Below the pieces are notes generated by a model. It saw only the letters and a list, made by a program, of their open reading frames with translations, searched no databases and was not told the DNA's origin. Below are positions 7,330 through 16,933 of a stretch of 64,000 bases of DNA, in pieces (position 1 is the first letter of the stretch; each line of letters begins with the position of its first letter). Source of the stretch: Pararhizobium polonicum. GTDB taxonomy: Bacteria > Pseudomonadota > Alphaproteobacteria > Rhizobiales > Rhizobiaceae. The stretch is taken from positions 62,001 to 126,000 of the forward strand of contig NZ_LGLV01000019.1 in assembly GCF_001687365.1 (NCBI RefSeq), in the 5' to 3' direction. The position numbers and the translations under genes are program-made.

Positions 7330-10300
7330 ATGAATTTTTCCGCCTGGTCCATCCGAAATCCCATCGCTCCGATTCTCGGGTTCGCGCTGCTTTTGTTCCT
7401 GGGAATTCAATCGTTCTACGCATTGCCGATCACCCGCTTCCCGAACATCGACGTTCCGGTGGTCGCTATCACCGTTGTTCAAAACGGCGCCTCGCCGTCA
7501 GAACTGGAAATGCAGGTTACAAAAGAGGTCGAAGACGCCGTCGCATCGATCGCCGGCGTTGACGAAATCCAGTCGACGGTGACGGACGGACAATCGGTCA
7601 CCAGCGTCGTCTTCCGTATCGAAAAGCCGACCGAGGAAGCCGTTCAGGACACCAAGGATGCAATCGACCGCATCCGCAGCGACCTGCCGGCCGATGTCGA
7701 CGAACCGATCGTCACGAAAATCGACGTCGAGGGCCAGGCGATCCAGACCTTCTCGGTGTCTTCGCCCGACATGACGCTTGAGGAATTGTCCTGGTTCGTC
7801 GATGACACCGTCAAGCGCGCGCTGCAAGGACAGGTCGGCGTCGGCCGGATCGATCGTTACGGCGGATCGGACCGGGAAATCAGCGTACAGCTCGATCCGA
7901 GCAAGCTCGATTCATTCGGCATCACCGCGCCGGACGTCAACAACCAGCTGCGCAGCACCAACGTCGATCTCGGTTCCGGACGTGGCCAGATCGGCGGCGC
8001 CGAGCAGACCATCCGCACGCTCGGCGATGCCCGCAATGTCGCCCAACTGGCAAACACGACGATTGCCTTGCCCAACGGACGGTTTGTGAAACTGTCCGAT
8101 CTCGGCAGCGTCACCGACACCTATGAGGAGCCGAAATCCTTCTCGCGCTTCAACGGCAATGCATCGGTCACCTTTGCGGTATTCCGGTCCAAAGGCGCCA
8201 GCGAGGTCTCGGTAGCCGAAACAGTCGCCAAAAGCCTCGACACGGTGCGCGCCGCCCATCCCGAGGTCAACATCGAGATGGTGGACGATTCCGTCTACTT
8301 CACCTACGGCAACTATGAGGCTGCGCTCCATACACTGCTGGAAGGCTCGATCCTCGCCGTCATCGTCGTGCTGCTGTTCCTGCGGAACTGGCGGGCAACA
8401 CTGATTGCAGCCGTCGCCCTTCCCCTGTCCGCGATCCCGACATTCTGGATCATGGATATCATGGGCTTTTCGCTCAATCTCGTCAGCTTCCTGGCCCTGA
8501 CGCTCGCGACCGGCATTCTGGTCGATGACGCCATCGTCGAGATCGAGAACATCGCCCGGCATATCAAGATGGGCAAAACCCCGTACCGGGCGTCTCTCGA
8601 TGCCGCCGACGAAATCGGCCTTGCGGTCATTGCCACCAGCTTCACGATCATCGCCGTCTTCGTGCCGGTGTCATTCATGCCGGGCATTGCCGGGCAGTAT
8701 TTCATCCAGTTCGGATTGACGGTCGCATTCTCGGTCTTCTTCTCGCTGATGGTCGCGCGTCTCATCACCCCGCTGATGGCCGCCTACCTGATGCGGCCCG
8801 AGGACGGCGTCGACGATCATCATGACAATGACGGACGCCTGATGAAGGCCTATACGCGGCTGGTCAGCGCCACGACAAAGCGCTGGTACATGCGCTATGC
8901 CACGATGCTTGCCGCGTTCGCGTTCCTGGCAGGATCGCTGTTCCTGATGGCGCAGGTGCCCGGCAGCTTCATGCCGCCGGACGACTCCTCGCGTGTCGTT
9001 CTTTCCGTCGAACTGCCGCCGAATGCGACGCTTGCGGAAACAGACGCAACCACCAGCTACATCTACAATGCCATCAAGGATGTCGACGGGGTGGACAGCG
9101 TCTTCATTCTCGGCGGCGCCTCGCCGAAGGGAGACCTTGAACTGCGCCGCGCCACCGTTCGCGTCATTCTCGGCAAGATCGATCACTCCCTGCTGAAGAC
9201 GTTGGTCAACAAGGGGCTCGGCGGCATTCCGCTCATCGGGCAATATATGCCCAAGATGCAGATGGAAGGCCGTATCCGCCCGCAGTGGGACGTTGAAAAG
9301 GATATCTTCGCCAACCTGCGCGGCATTCCCGATGTCCGCATCACGAAATTGAACGACCGCGGCGAGCGTGAACTGACGTTCAACTTCCTGTCGTCGAACG
9401 AAGAAGACCTCAATCAGGCGGTCGGCCTACTTGAAGGCAAGCTGCGCGCATCTCCGATCCTCGCGAACGTCAGTTCCGAGGGCGCCCTACCCCGCCCGGA
9501 ACTTCAGATCCGGCCGCGCAAGGACCAGATCGCCCGTCTCGGCATCACTCCGCAGCAGATCTCGCAGACCATCCGCGTTGCCACGACCGGTGACGTGGCT
9601 GCGGCCCTCACCAAGATCTCGCTGGACGACCGGCTCATTCCCATCCGGGTGCAGGCATCGCTCGACGTCCGCCGCGACCTGCAGGCGATCGGAGCCTTGA
9701 AGGTGAAAACTGCGTCGGGCGCGACCGTTCCGATCGATAGCGTCGCGGATATCACCTACTCGGAAGGGCCGAGCTCGATCCTGCGCAATGCCCGCAACCG
9801 CGTGGCCTCGATCGGCTCGGACGTGCCGCAGGGTACCGCGCTCGATACCTCCACCGCCGAGTTCAAGCGGATCGTCGACGAAACGAAACTGCCGGCGACG
9901 GTGCGGCTTGCCGAAAGCGGAGACGCCAAGATCCAGAGCGAAATGATGCAGAGCTTCGGCAACGCCATGCTGCTCGGGCTGCTGATGGTTCTGGTCGTGC
10001 TCATCCTGCTCTTCAAGGACGTGATCCAGCCGTTCACCATTCTTTTGTCGCTACCGCTTGCCATCGGTGGCGTCGCCGTTGCCCTGATCCTGACGCGCAA
10101 CGCGTTTTCGATGCCTGTGATGATCGGGGTGCTGATGCTGATGGGCATCGTCACCAAGAACGCCATCCTGCTGGTCGATTTCGCCGTCGAGATGAAGCGC
10201 CATGGCATGGAGCGCGTTCAGGCCATGGTGGAGGCGGGCCGCAAGCGCGCCCAGCCGATCATCATGACCTCGATCGCCATGTCGGCGGGTATGATCCCGT

Positions 10301-10629
10301 CCGCGCTTGGCATTGGCGAAGGCGGCTCGTTCCGCGCACCGATGGCGATCGCGGTCATCGGCGGTATCATCGTCTCGACGGTCCTGTCGCTTCTCGTCGT
10401 GCCATCGTTCTTCCTGATCATGGATGACCTGTCGCGGTTGATGGGCTGGCTCTTTGGCCGCATGGTCGGCAAGAAGGACGAGGAACTGGAGGTGCTGGAG
10501 AACGAAGCACTGACGGAAATCGTCACCGACCAGGGCAAGACGATCGGCGAGTTGCAGGAGCGCCTCGACAAGCTGGAAGGCCCGAAACGCGGCAATGTCA
10601 TCAAGCATCCGGCGCTCGCGGCGGAGTAA
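7330..10629 (+). CDS. RND efflux transporter permease (AcrB/HAE1-like)
   Basis: The 1099-residue proton-driven pump has the usual twelve-helix, two-large-loop RND plan. The proton-relay aspartate pair is visible in TM4 (GILVDDAIVEIEN) and the conserved lysine in TM10 (MGIVTKNAILLVDF). ATG 7330 is preferred because GAGG lies eight bases upstream; the in-frame ATG at 7324 has only a two-base spacer. The last 60 or so residues form a charged coiled-coil-like tail absent from AcrB. Likely substrates are hydrophobic toxicants; none can be named from sequence. A bidirectional terminator follows. Confidence 0.92.
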   Translation: MNFSAWSIRNPIAPILGFALLLFLGIQSFYALPITRFPNIDVPVVAITVVQNGASPSELEMQVTKEVEDAVASIAGVDEIQSTVTDGQSVTSVVFRIEKPTEEAVQDTKDAIDRIRSDLPADVDEPIVTKIDVEGQAIQTFSVSSPDMTLEELSWFVDDTVKRALQGQVGVGRIDRYGGSDREISVQLDPSKLDSFGITAPDVNNQLRSTNVDLGSGRGQIGGAEQTIRTLGDARNVAQLANTTIALPNGRFVKLSDLGSVTDTYEEPKSFSRFNGNASVTFAVFRSKGASEVSVAETVAKSLDTVRAAHPEVNIEMVDDSVYFTYGNYEAALHTLLEGSILAVIVVLLFLRNWRATLIAAVALPLSAIPTFWIMDIMGFSLNLVSFLALTLATGILVDDAIVEIENIARHIKMGKTPYRASLDAADEIGLAVIATSFTIIAVFVPVSFMPGIAGQYFIQFGLTVAFSVFFSLMVARLITPLMAAYLMRPEDGVDDHHDNDGRLMKAYTRLVSATTKRWYMRYATMLAAFAFLAGSLFLMAQVPGSFMPPDDSSRVVLSVELPPNATLAETDATTSYIYNAIKDVDGVDSVFILGGASPKGDLELRRATVRVILGKIDHSLLKTLVNKGLGGIPLIGQYMPKMQMEGRIRPQWDVEKDIFANLRGIPDVRITKLNDRGERELTFNFLSSNEEDLNQAVGLLEGKLRASPILANVSSEGALPRPELQIRPRKDQIARLGITPQQISQTIRVATTGDVAAALTKISLDDRLIPIRVQASLDVRRDLQAIGALKVKTASGATVPIDSVADITYSEGPSSILRNARNRVASIGSDVPQGTALDTSTAEFKRIVDETKLPATVRLAESGDAKIQSEMMQSFGNAMLLGLLMVLVVLILLFKDVIQPFTILLSLPLAIGGVAVALILTRNAFSMPVMIGVLMLMGIVTKNAILLVDFAVEMKRHGMERVQAMVEAGRKRAQPIIMTSIAMSAGMIPSALGIGEGGSFRAPMAIAVIGGIIVSTVLSLLVVPSFFLIMDDLSRLMGWLFGRMVGKKDEELEVLENEALTEIVTDQGKTIGELQERLDKLEGPKRGNVIKHPALAAE

Positions 10630-10649
10630 TCCATCAAGATCACAAAAAA

Positions 10650-10677
10650 GCCCGGCCGCATCGACATGCGGCCGGGC
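10650..10677. terminator. Bidirectional terminator between RND pump and ureG
   Basis: Perfect 12-bp arms GCCCGGCCGCAT and ATGCGGCCGGGC surround a CGAC loop. They are flanked by A6 on the left and CTTTTC on the right, so the hairpin can end transcription of the pump (plus) and of ureG (minus). Confidence 0.85.
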
Positions 10678-10700
10678 CTTTTCATTGACACGTGGCTCAA

Positions 10701-11312
10701 TCAGAGACCGCCTTCGACCCTCAGAAACTCGACGATCGTCTCGATGCCGTCGCCGCGCTTCATGTCCGAAAACACGAAAGGCCGTTCCTGGCGCATCCGG
10801 TTGGCATCGCGCTCCATCACGTCGAGATCGGCGCCGACATAGGGCGCCAGGTCCTTCTTGTTGATCACCAGCAGATCCGACCGCGTGATGCCCGGCCCGC
10901 CCTTGCGCGGGATTTCCTCACCCTGGCAAACCGAGATGACATAGATGGTGATATCGGCAAGATCGGGCGAAAAGGTCGCGGCCAGATTGTCGCCACCGGA
11001 CTCGATGAAGATCACGTCGAGATCGGGAATGCGGCGGTTGAGATCGGCGATGGCCTGCAGATTGATCGTCGCGTCCTCGCGGATGGCGGTATGCGGGCAG
11101 CCGCCGGTCTCTACGCCGACGATCCGGTCAGACGGCAAAGCCTGCATGCGCACGAGCGCCTCGGCATCCTCCTTGGTGTAGATATCGTTGGTGACCACGG
11201 CCACCGAATAGGCCTCCCGCATCGCCTTGCAGAGCTTGTCGGTCAGCGCCGTCTTGCCGGAGCCGACCGGGCCGCCGATACCGACGCGAAGGGGACCATT
11301 GGCGGATTTCAT
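10701..11312 (-). CDS. ureG: Urease accessory GTPase UreG
   Basis: The 203-residue cytosolic GTPase drives nickel delivery to urease in complex with UreD/UreF. The P-loop GGPVGSGKT lies near the N-terminus. The nickel-binding CPH motif ([11 protein letters not shown]) and the NKKD guanine-specificity motif are intact. ATG 11312 gives the standard family N-terminus; an ATG 33 bases further upstream would add unconserved residues. It is the last gene of the ureEFG group and ends just before the shared terminator. Confidence 0.97.
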   Translation of the reverse strand: MKSANGPLRVGIGGPVGSGKTALTDKLCKAMREAYSVAVVTNDIYTKEDAEALVRMQALPSDRIVGVETGGCPHTAIREDATINLQAIADLNRRIPDLDVIFIESGGDNLAATFSPDLADITIYVISVCQGEEIPRKGGPGITRSDLLVINKKDLAPYVGADLDVMERDANRMRQERPFVFSDMKRGDGIETIVEFLRVEGGL

Positions 11313-11350
11313 CGCAATATTCCTTTCTTGAAAATGGCTGCTCATTGCCG

Positions 11351-12022
11351 TCAGGACCGGAAGAGCCGCGAATGCAGTGTCTCATGGCGCAGGGCCGAAA
11401 TCTCGGCCAGAACGGTGGCGGAGCCGAGATCGTCCAGCGTACTCGAAGCCGCCAGCGCCGCCACGTCCGCGATCACCGGCTCAAGCTTGGCCAGCACGCC
11501 GACCCCATGCGTCTGGCCCGTGACACCACAGCGGATCGCCACCGAGACGAGATTGGAGGCGGTCGCGTGCAGGTAAGCGGCCAGAGCCGGTTCCAGCCCG
11601 GTGCGATGCGCGCCCGCAACCGCGCCAACCGCGACGGGATAGGCAACCGCGCCGGTGAGCGTTTCGAGTATGGGATGTGGCCAATGGCCTGCCGCGGTCA
11701 GAAAAGCCTCTCCCTGCAGCGTCGTTTCCATGTGGCGCTCGCGCGAGCCAGCCAGCGCTTCCGCCAGCTCCCGCACGGTTTCGAGCCTCGATGGATCGCT
11801 ACAGGCCCGGTAGCTTTCAGCCAGCAGCACCGCGTCGTTCCAGCCCGAACCGTGGCGGATCAGCGCCTGCAGCCAGCGTGCAAGTTCCGGCGCATCGGTG
11901 ACCAGTCCATCATGAACCGCCTGTTCCAGCCCGCCGGAATAGGAGAATGCGCCAACAGGAAAGGCCGGCGACATCCAGGTCACCAGCCGCAGCAGCGCCT
12001 GTGTGCCGGCATGATCAGTCAT
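11351..12022 (-). CDS. ureF: Urease accessory protein UreF
   Basis: The 223-residue all-helical protein bridges UreD-bound apourease and UreG during metallocentre assembly. The conserved [16 protein letters not shown] motif is near the N-terminus. The start at ATG 12022 overlaps the 3' end of ureE by eight bases, implying translational coupling. A longer frame upstream runs through the His-rich end of ureE and is not credible. Confidence 0.96.
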   Translation of the reverse strand: MTDHAGTQALLRLVTWMSPAFPVGAFSYSGGLEQAVHDGLVTDAPELARWLQALIRHGSGWNDAVLLAESYRACSDPSRLETVRELAEALAGSRERHMETTLQGEAFLTAAGHWPHPILETLTGAVAYPVAVGAVAGAHRTGLEPALAAYLHATASNLVSVAIRCGVTGQTHGVGVLAKLEPVIADVAALAASSTLDDLGSATVLAEISALRHETLHSRLFRS

Positions 12023-12509
12023 GGGCGTGATGATGGCTACCGTGCCCATGGGCATGTCCATGGGAATGGCCGCCCGAGCCATGATAGGCGCCGCGCATCG
12101 GCTGGAACGGTTCGGTCACCTCGGTAACCGTGGCGCCCAGCCCTTCGAGCATTGCCTTGATCACCGGATCGCGCAGGATCAAGATCCGGTCCGGTCTGAT
12201 TTCTGCCGGCAGATGCCGGTTGCCGAGATGCCAGGCAAGCTCGATCAGGTGCAGCGGGTCACGCGGGCGGATATCGTAGAGCGTCTCCTCAGTCGCCGCG
12301 ATCCGCACATAGTCGCCCGTGTCCAGCACCAGCAGGTCGCCATCGGCCAGCATGACGGCCTCCTTCAGGTCCAGCATCACCACATCGTCATTGTCGAGAT
12401 GCAGCAGCTTGCGGCGCAAATGCCGCTGGTCATGGGCCAGCGCAATCGTGTGGAGCGGCGTCTTGTCGGCCGGGCCGGGGGACAGGATCTGGGTCGAGCG
12501 ATAGGGCAT
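12015..12509 (-). CDS. ureE: Urease accessory protein UreE (nickel chaperone)
   Basis: The 164-residue nickel chaperone has an N-terminal peptide-binding domain and a C-terminal metal-binding domain, and ends in a histidine-rich tail with ten His in the last 23 residues. Such tails store or bind several nickel ions. It overlaps ureF. A hairpin terminator for the peroxiredoxin gene lies just upstream, so ureEFG either have their own weak promoter in about 40 bases or depend on read-through. Confidence 0.96.
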   Translation of the reverse strand: MPYRSTQILSPGPADKTPLHTIALAHDQRHLRRKLLHLDNDDVVMLDLKEAVMLADGDLLVLDTGDYVRIAATEETLYDIRPRDPLHLIELAWHLGNRHLPAEIRPDRILILRDPVIKAMLEGLGATVTEVTEPFQPMRGAYHGSGGHSHGHAHGHGSHHHAHD

Positions 12510-12552
12510 TCAACGAACCTTCACATTCAATCAGGCGACTGTAACAACAAAA

Positions 12553-12591
12553 AAATCCGGCGCCAGACCAAACAGCCCCGGCACCGGATTT
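12553..12591 (-). terminator. Terminator downstream of the peroxiredoxin gene
   Basis: On the minus strand, arms AAATCCGGTGCC and GGCGCCGGATTT pair with one G-T-type mismatch across a 15-base loop. They are followed by a run of seven T. The hairpin sits between the peroxiredoxin stop and ureE. Confidence 0.8.
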
Positions 12592-12613
12592 CAAGCATTC
12601 AGCCACGCTTTTC

Positions 12614-13156
12614 TCAGGCCGCAATCTTTTCAGACTGCAGCGCGCCAAGGATGTTCTGTGGCGCGGAGACGCCATAGGGATCGCTGTCGGCGTTGTCGCA
12701 ATAGCCTTCTTCTTCGAACCACTGCTCGACGACGCCGTCATTGATGACGGCGGCATAACGCCAGGAGCGCATGCCGAAACCGAGATTGTCCTTGGAAACG
12801 AGCATGCCCATCTTGCGTGTGAACTCACCGGAACCGTCCGGGATGAGCTTGACGTTTTCCAGATTCTGCGACTTGCCCCATGCGTTCATCACGAAAGCGT
12901 CGTTGACGGAGATGCAGTAGATTTCATCGATGCCTTCGGCGCGGAAATCGGCGGCCAGCTTTTCGAAATCGGGGAGCTGGAAGGTCGAGCAAGTCGGCGT
13001 AAACGCGCCCGGCAACGAGAAAAGGACGACGCGCTTGCCGGCGAAATAATCAGCGGACGAAACGTCCTGCCAGCGGAACGGGTTGGAACCACCAACGGCC
13101 TCATCGCGGACGCGCGTGCGGAACGTAACAGACGGCACTTTTCTGCCAATAATCAT
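12614..13156 (-). CDS. Peroxiredoxin, Prx5/AhpE-like thiol peroxidase
   Basis: The 180-residue cytosolic enzyme reduces hydroperoxides. The peroxidatic cysteine lies in the Prx5 motif LPGAFTPTCS, and the MNAWGKSQ region typical of Prx5 follows. A perfect AAGGAG ribosome-binding site supports ATG 13156. It lies between the main urease operon and ureEFG but has its own operator-like palindrome upstream and its own terminator. It is probably an independent transcript, not a urease gene. Reductant (glutaredoxin or thioredoxin) is not apparent. Confidence 0.93.
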   Translation of the reverse strand: MIIGRKVPSVTFRTRVRDEAVGGSNPFRWQDVSSADYFAGKRVVLFSLPGAFTPTCSTFQLPDFEKLAADFRAEGIDEIYCISVNDAFVMNAWGKSQNLENVKLIPDGSGEFTRKMGMLVSKDNLGFGMRSWRYAAVINDGVVEQWFEEEGYCDNADSDPYGVSAPQNILGALQSEKIAA

Positions 13157-13244
13157 GATTGTTTCTCCTTGAAGGCGAACTCCCCGCGCAGCAGGTCTTG
13201 GGAGGAACCCGGCACAGGAGGCGAGCCGCATTTTTACAACGAAA

Positions 13245-13263
13245 CGTGCTGCAATGCAGCACG
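13245..13263. promoter_or_regulatory. Perfect 19-bp palindrome upstream of the peroxiredoxin gene
   Basis: CGTGCTGCAATGCAGCACG is a 9-1-9 inverted repeat about 90 bases before the peroxiredoxin start. Its CTGC-AAT-GCAG core resembles the TGC-rich sites described for the PHB regulator PhaR/AniA of alphaproteobacteria. Related motifs occur at 24955-24976 and 41591-41606. The assignment to a regulator is tentative. Confidence 0.55.
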
Positions 13264-13283
13264 AGCCGGCCAATAAAATCGAT

Positions 13284-13302
13284 CCGCATGGCAGCCATGC
13301 GG
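13284..13302 (-). terminator. Terminator downstream of the DUF2459 gene
   Basis: Arms CCGCATGG and CCATGCGG with a three-base loop are followed on the minus strand by ATCGATTTTATT, about 40 bases after the DUF2459 stop. A small ACCCA/GGGT stem precedes it. This probably ends the ureDABC transcript. Confidence 0.6.
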
Positions 13303-13342
13303 CTCACGCATAACTACCCAAATGGGTGAATAATGAGGGATT

Positions 13343-14023
13343 TCAATTGTAAAGAGAGAGCGATGTTGTCAGCGAGACCGGCAACGGATTCCACCAGCCG
13401 GTGCGCAAACCGGCTTCGCGAAGCGCCTTTGCCGTCCAGGTGTTGCAGCCGACGGCCGCGCTGAACCAGCCATTGGCCTCGAAGAAGCGATCGTTCGGAC
13501 CATAGGCCGTGCCCGGGATCGCCTCGATCCGGCCGTCCATCGGCGTAAAACTCGCCTCGATGAAGGAGAGCAGCCGCTGATAGTTCTCCGTCCCGATCTC
13601 AAAACCCGCAACGCGGTCCGAAGGCTCGACGATCTCGCCGGCAACATCCGCATGGATGACGGAGCGATCCACTGTCAGCCCCTTGATCAGCGGCACCGGC
13701 TTCAGCTCCGCCCAGGTCGGCGTCTCGATGTAGAAGGCGCGGCCACCCCATCCGAAGATAAGCCAGCGGGCATTCGGATGATCGACAGGCATGCCGCTCT
13801 CCGCCAGAAACGGAAAACGCGCCAACGTTTCAGCATCGATCGGTATGGCGATATCCGTGTGGATGGGGTTCGACAGGACGAGGATGCGATGCGTCTCCGC
13901 GGCCGCCATATCGGCCTTTGCGACAGGCCAGAGTGGGCGCGGGATCATCGTACCGGCGACAGCCGCCAGCACCGCCGCAAGCACGACGGCAACCAGCCAT
14001 CGAACAGGCCGTTTCCAGAACAT
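13343..14023 (-). CDS. DUF2459 (TIGR02117) urease-region protein
   Basis: The roughly 226-residue protein has one N-terminal membrane anchor or uncleaved signal (about residues 6-28) and a periplasmic domain containing HTDIAIP, WGGRAFYIETP and a C-terminal GCNTWTAKALREAG motif. This matches the TIGR02117 family, named for its frequent occurrence beside urease genes; its biochemical role is unknown. The Cys-Asn-Thr motif with an upstream His hints at a papain-like or NlpC-like fold, which is inference. ATG 14023 is chosen; an in-frame GTG at 14050, seven bases after the ureC stop, is an alternative. Confidence 0.8.
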   Translation of the reverse strand: MFWKRPVRWLVAVVLAAVLAAVAGTMIPRPLWPVAKADMAAAETHRILVLSNPIHTDIAIPIDAETLARFPFLAESGMPVDHPNARWLIFGWGGRAFYIETPTWAELKPVPLIKGLTVDRSVIHADVAGEIVEPSDRVAGFEIGTENYQRLLSFIEASFTPMDGRIEAIPGTAYGPNDRFFEANGWFSAAVGCNTWTAKALREAGLRTGWWNPLPVSLTTSLSLYN

Positions 14024-14056
14024 CAGCAAGGTGCCTTCACGATCGGGCACACTCCC

Positions 14057-15766
14057 CTAGAACATGAAATAGCGCTGCGCCATCGGCAGAACCGTTGCGG
14101 GTTCGCAGGTCAGAAGCTCGCCATCGGCACGGACTTCATAGGTTTCCGGATCGACCTCGATATGCGGTGTCAGACTGTTGTGGATCATCGAGGCCTTGCT
14201 GATGCCGCCACGGGTATTCTTCACCGCGATCAGTTGCTTGGCCACTCCGAGGCGTGCCTGCAAACCGCCATCGAGCGACGCCTGCGACACAAACGTGACG
14301 GAAGAATTTGTCCGTGCCTTGCCGAAAGCGCCGAACATCGGCCGGTAGTGCACCGGCTGCGGCGTCGGAATAGAAGCATTGGGATCGCCCATCGGGGCAG
14401 CCGCGATCATGCCCCCGAGGATGACCATATCCGGCTTCACCCCAAAGAATGCAGGATTCCAGATCACCAGATCGGCGCGCTTGCCGACCTCGATCGATCC
14501 GATCTCGTGGGAAAGCCCCTGCGCGATGGCCGGGTTGATGGTGTATTTGGCGATATAGCGCCGGACGCGGAAATTGTCGTTTTCGCCGGTCTCCTGCGCC
14601 AGCCGGCCCCGCTGCCGCTTCATCTTGTCGGCGGTCTGCCAGGTGCGGATCGCCACCTCGCCGACGCGGCCCATGGCCTGGCTGTCGGAGGAAATGATCG
14701 AGAACGCGCCGATATCGTGCAGGATGTCTTCGGCCGCGATGGTTTCCTTGCGGATGCGGCTTTCGGCAAAGGCGATATCTTCCGGGATGGACGGCGACAG
14801 GTGATGGCAGACCATCAGCATATCGAGATGCTCGGCCAGCGTATTGATCGTGTAGGGCCGTGTCGGGTTGGTCGAGGACGGAATGACGTTGGACTGGCCG
14901 CAGATCTTGATAATGTCGGGCGCATGGCCACCACCCGCACCTTCGGTATGGAAGGCATGGATGGTCCGGCCCTTGATGGCGTCGATCGTATCCTCGACGA
15001 AGCCGCTTTCGTTCAGCGTGTCGGTATGGATCATCACCTGCACGTCATAGGCATCGGCGACCGACAGGCAGTTGTCGATGGCGGCCGGGGTCGTACCCCA
15101 ATCCTCGTGCAGCTTCAGGCTGGACGCGCCGGCAAGGATCATTTCCTCCAGCGGTGCCGGAAGCGAGGCATTGCCCTTGCCGGCCAGCGCCAGGTTCATC
15201 GGAAAGCCGTCGAAACTCTCGATCATCCGCTCGATATGCCAGGCGCCGGTGCAGGTCGTGGCCAGCGTGCCATGTGCCGGGCCGCTGCCGCCGCCAAGCA
15301 TGGTGGTAATGCCCGACATCAGCGCTTCCTCGATCTGCTGCGGGCAGATGAAGTGAATGTGCGCATCCATGCCGCCAGCCGTGAGGATCTTGCCTTCTCC
15401 GGCGATGACTTCCGTCGAAGGTCCGACGATGATGGTCACGCCCGGCTGTGTATCCGGATTGCCGGCCTTGCCGATCGCCGCGATGCGCCCGTCCTTCAGA
15501 CCGACATCGGCCTTGACGATGCCCGTGTGATCGACGATCAGCGCATTGGTGATGACGGTATCGACCGCCCCTTGCGCCCGCGTCGCCTGGCTTTGGCCCA
15601 TGCCGTCGCGGATGACCTTGCCGCCGCCGAACTTCACCTCGTCGCCATAGGTGGTGAAATCCTTCTCGACCTCGATAAACAGTTCGGTATCGGCCAGCCG
15701 GACCTTATCGCCGGTGGTGGGACCGAACATGCTGGCATAGGCCGCGCGCGACATTTTATGGGACAT
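14057..15766 (-). CDS. ureC: Urease subunit alpha UreC
   Basis: The 569-residue catalytic subunit hydrolyses urea to ammonia and carbamate at a dinickel centre in the cytosol. The nickel ligands are visible in [12 protein letters not shown] (two His), the carbamylated lysine in [12 protein letters not shown], His in [11 protein letters not shown] and [12 protein letters not shown], the flap Cys-His in MVCHHLSP, and the Asp ligand in [10 protein letters not shown]. Length matches the family. ATG 15766 is the conserved start and overlaps the preceding gene by 11 bases. Confidence 0.98.
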   Translation of the reverse strand: MSHKMSRAAYASMFGPTTGDKVRLADTELFIEVEKDFTTYGDEVKFGGGKVIRDGMGQSQATRAQGAVDTVITNALIVDHTGIVKADVGLKDGRIAAIGKAGNPDTQPGVTIIVGPSTEVIAGEGKILTAGGMDAHIHFICPQQIEEALMSGITTMLGGGSGPAHGTLATTCTGAWHIERMIESFDGFPMNLALAGKGNASLPAPLEEMILAGASSLKLHEDWGTTPAAIDNCLSVADAYDVQVMIHTDTLNESGFVEDTIDAIKGRTIHAFHTEGAGGGHAPDIIKICGQSNVIPSSTNPTRPYTINTLAEHLDMLMVCHHLSPSIPEDIAFAESRIRKETIAAEDILHDIGAFSIISSDSQAMGRVGEVAIRTWQTADKMKRQRGRLAQETGENDNFRVRRYIAKYTINPAIAQGLSHEIGSIEVGKRADLVIWNPAFFGVKPDMVILGGMIAAAPMGDPNASIPTPQPVHYRPMFGAFGKARTNSSVTFVSQASLDGGLQARLGVAKQLIAVKNTRGGISKASMIHNSLTPHIEVDPETYEVRADGELLTCEPATVLPMAQRYFMF

Positions 15767-16421
15767 GGGTATCAGGCTCCTGAGCAAAAGCGGATAGAGT
15801 ATTCTGATCGAGGCGCGACAGACGCCCCCTGGAAATCAAGTCATCGACATAGCGGCGCTCGGCCGCAAACGGGTGCCACTCCCAGCCGGCATGGCCGAAA
15901 CCGGCCAGCACGACGCGATCATCCGGCCGCCGCCAATGCGCCAGCACCTCGGCGATCGCAATCATGCCGCTGCTCGGCACGACATAGGCGCCCGCATCGA
16001 ACTGTTTCAGCGCGGCATCGACACCTTCATGCGTCGATGCCGCAACCGTATGAAAGGCGCGGCCGGTCGCCTTGGCGAATGCCCGAAAGCCGTCGGTATA
16101 ATCGTCGCAAAGGTCATCGAGATCCGGATGGCTTGCGGCCAGTTGTGGGCGCAGCACCCGAAACGTGTCGGATGCCCGGACGCACCAGATTTCACCGGCC
16201 TGCCGCACCGCTGCATTCGTCTTCCATAGACCGCCACCCAGCATCGCCAGCGCCGGGCGCCCGGTGTTGCAGACGGCAACGATATCCGTCTTCTGCCCAC
16301 CCGCACCGCACGAGCGGCAATCGTTGAAGCGGATGACCAGATCGGCCGCATCGATGATCGCGGCTGCGCGCTGCGGTACAGGTCCATTTCCGACGATCAT
16401 GATGGTTCGGCTTGCGGTCAC
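15756..16421 (-). CDS. Urease operon accessory protein (GT29/sialyltransferase-like fold)
   Basis: The 221-residue protein starts with [10 protein letters not shown], then VIRFNDCRS, a pattern shared with family GT29 glycosyltransferases and with rhizobial proteins annotated only as urease operon accessory protein. The GTG start at 16421 overlaps the TGA of the 65-residue gene upstream (GTGA) and has GAGG five bases before it. The end overlaps ureC by 11 bases. Its embedding between ureB and ureC suggests a role with urease or co-expression only. No experimental function is known to me. Confidence 0.85.
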   Translation of the reverse strand: MTASRTIMIVGNGPVPQRAAAIIDAADLVIRFNDCRSCGAGGQKTDIVAVCNTGRPALAMLGGGLWKTNAAVRQAGEIWCVRASDTFRVLRPQLAASHPDLDDLCDDYTDGFRAFAKATGRAFHTVAASTHEGVDAALKQFDAGAYVVPSSGMIAIAEVLAHWRRPDDRVVLAGFGHAGWEWHPFAAERRYVDDLISRGRLSRLDQNTLSAFAQEPDTHVP

Positions 16422-16615
16422 TCTTTCCTCGGTTTCCAGGGCCCTCGGTTTCCAAGACCTTCCGTCAGGTCCTTGAGTTCTTCGGTGCGCTTCTTTGTCT
16501 GATCCGCAAGACAGCCGGAAACCAGCATCGGTTCCATCGAGCCGCCCCGCGCCTCGATACCGGCAAGTTTGCACCCGAGGCCGATCACGCCAATCGGGAT
16601 CCGCAGCCGCTTCAT
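16418..16615 (-). CDS. Small hypothetical protein in urease operon
   Basis: The 65-residue basic protein overlaps both neighbours by ATGA/GTGA junctions: its ATG is in the ureB stop and its stop is in the next gene's GTG. This tight double coupling is the main evidence that it is translated. It has two cysteines and a hydrophobic N-terminal segment ([15 protein letters not shown]) that could be a membrane anchor or signal. No family is recognised. Confidence 0.65.
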   Translation of the reverse strand: MKRLRIPIGVIGLGCKLAGIEARGGSMEPMLVSGCLADQTKKRTEELKDLTEGLGNRGPWKPRKE

Positions 16616-16917
16616 AGCTTGCCCATGACCTTCTGGCGAAAACCATAGACTTCGCGCTTTCCCGCGAAGGGAATGAGCGTGACGCTGCGCGTCTGCCCCG
16701 GCTCGAAGCGCACGGCCGTGCCCGCCGGAATATCGAGGCGCCTGCCATGGGCCACCGCGCGGTCGAACACCAGACCCGCATTGGTTTCAGCGAAGTGATA
16801 ATGACTGCCGACCTGGATTGGCCGGTCACCGGTGTTGGACACCTCAAGCGAGAGGGTTTCCAACCCGACATTCAGCTCGATATCGCCGCTTGCGGCAATG
16901 ATTTCACCGGGGATCAT
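16612..16917 (-). CDS. ureB: Urease subunit beta UreB
   Basis: The 101-residue structural subunit carries the family motifs [24 protein letters not shown] and [18 protein letters not shown]. It assembles with UreA and UreC into the urease trimer of heterotrimers. AGGAG at good spacing supports ATG 16917. The end overlaps the 65-residue gene. Confidence 0.97.
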   Translation of the reverse strand: MIPGEIIAASGDIELNVGLETLSLEVSNTGDRPIQVGSHYHFAETNAGLVFDRAVAHGRRLDIPAGTAVRFEPGQTRSVTLIPFAGKREVYGFRQKVMGKL

Positions 16918-16933
16918 GATCTGTCTCTCCTGT

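Noticed and set aside
13652-16327. 891-residue plus-strand frame across ureC and its accessory gene
   Set aside because: Antisense to strongly supported urease genes; sequence is rich in His, Arg and Gly as expected of a shadow frame.
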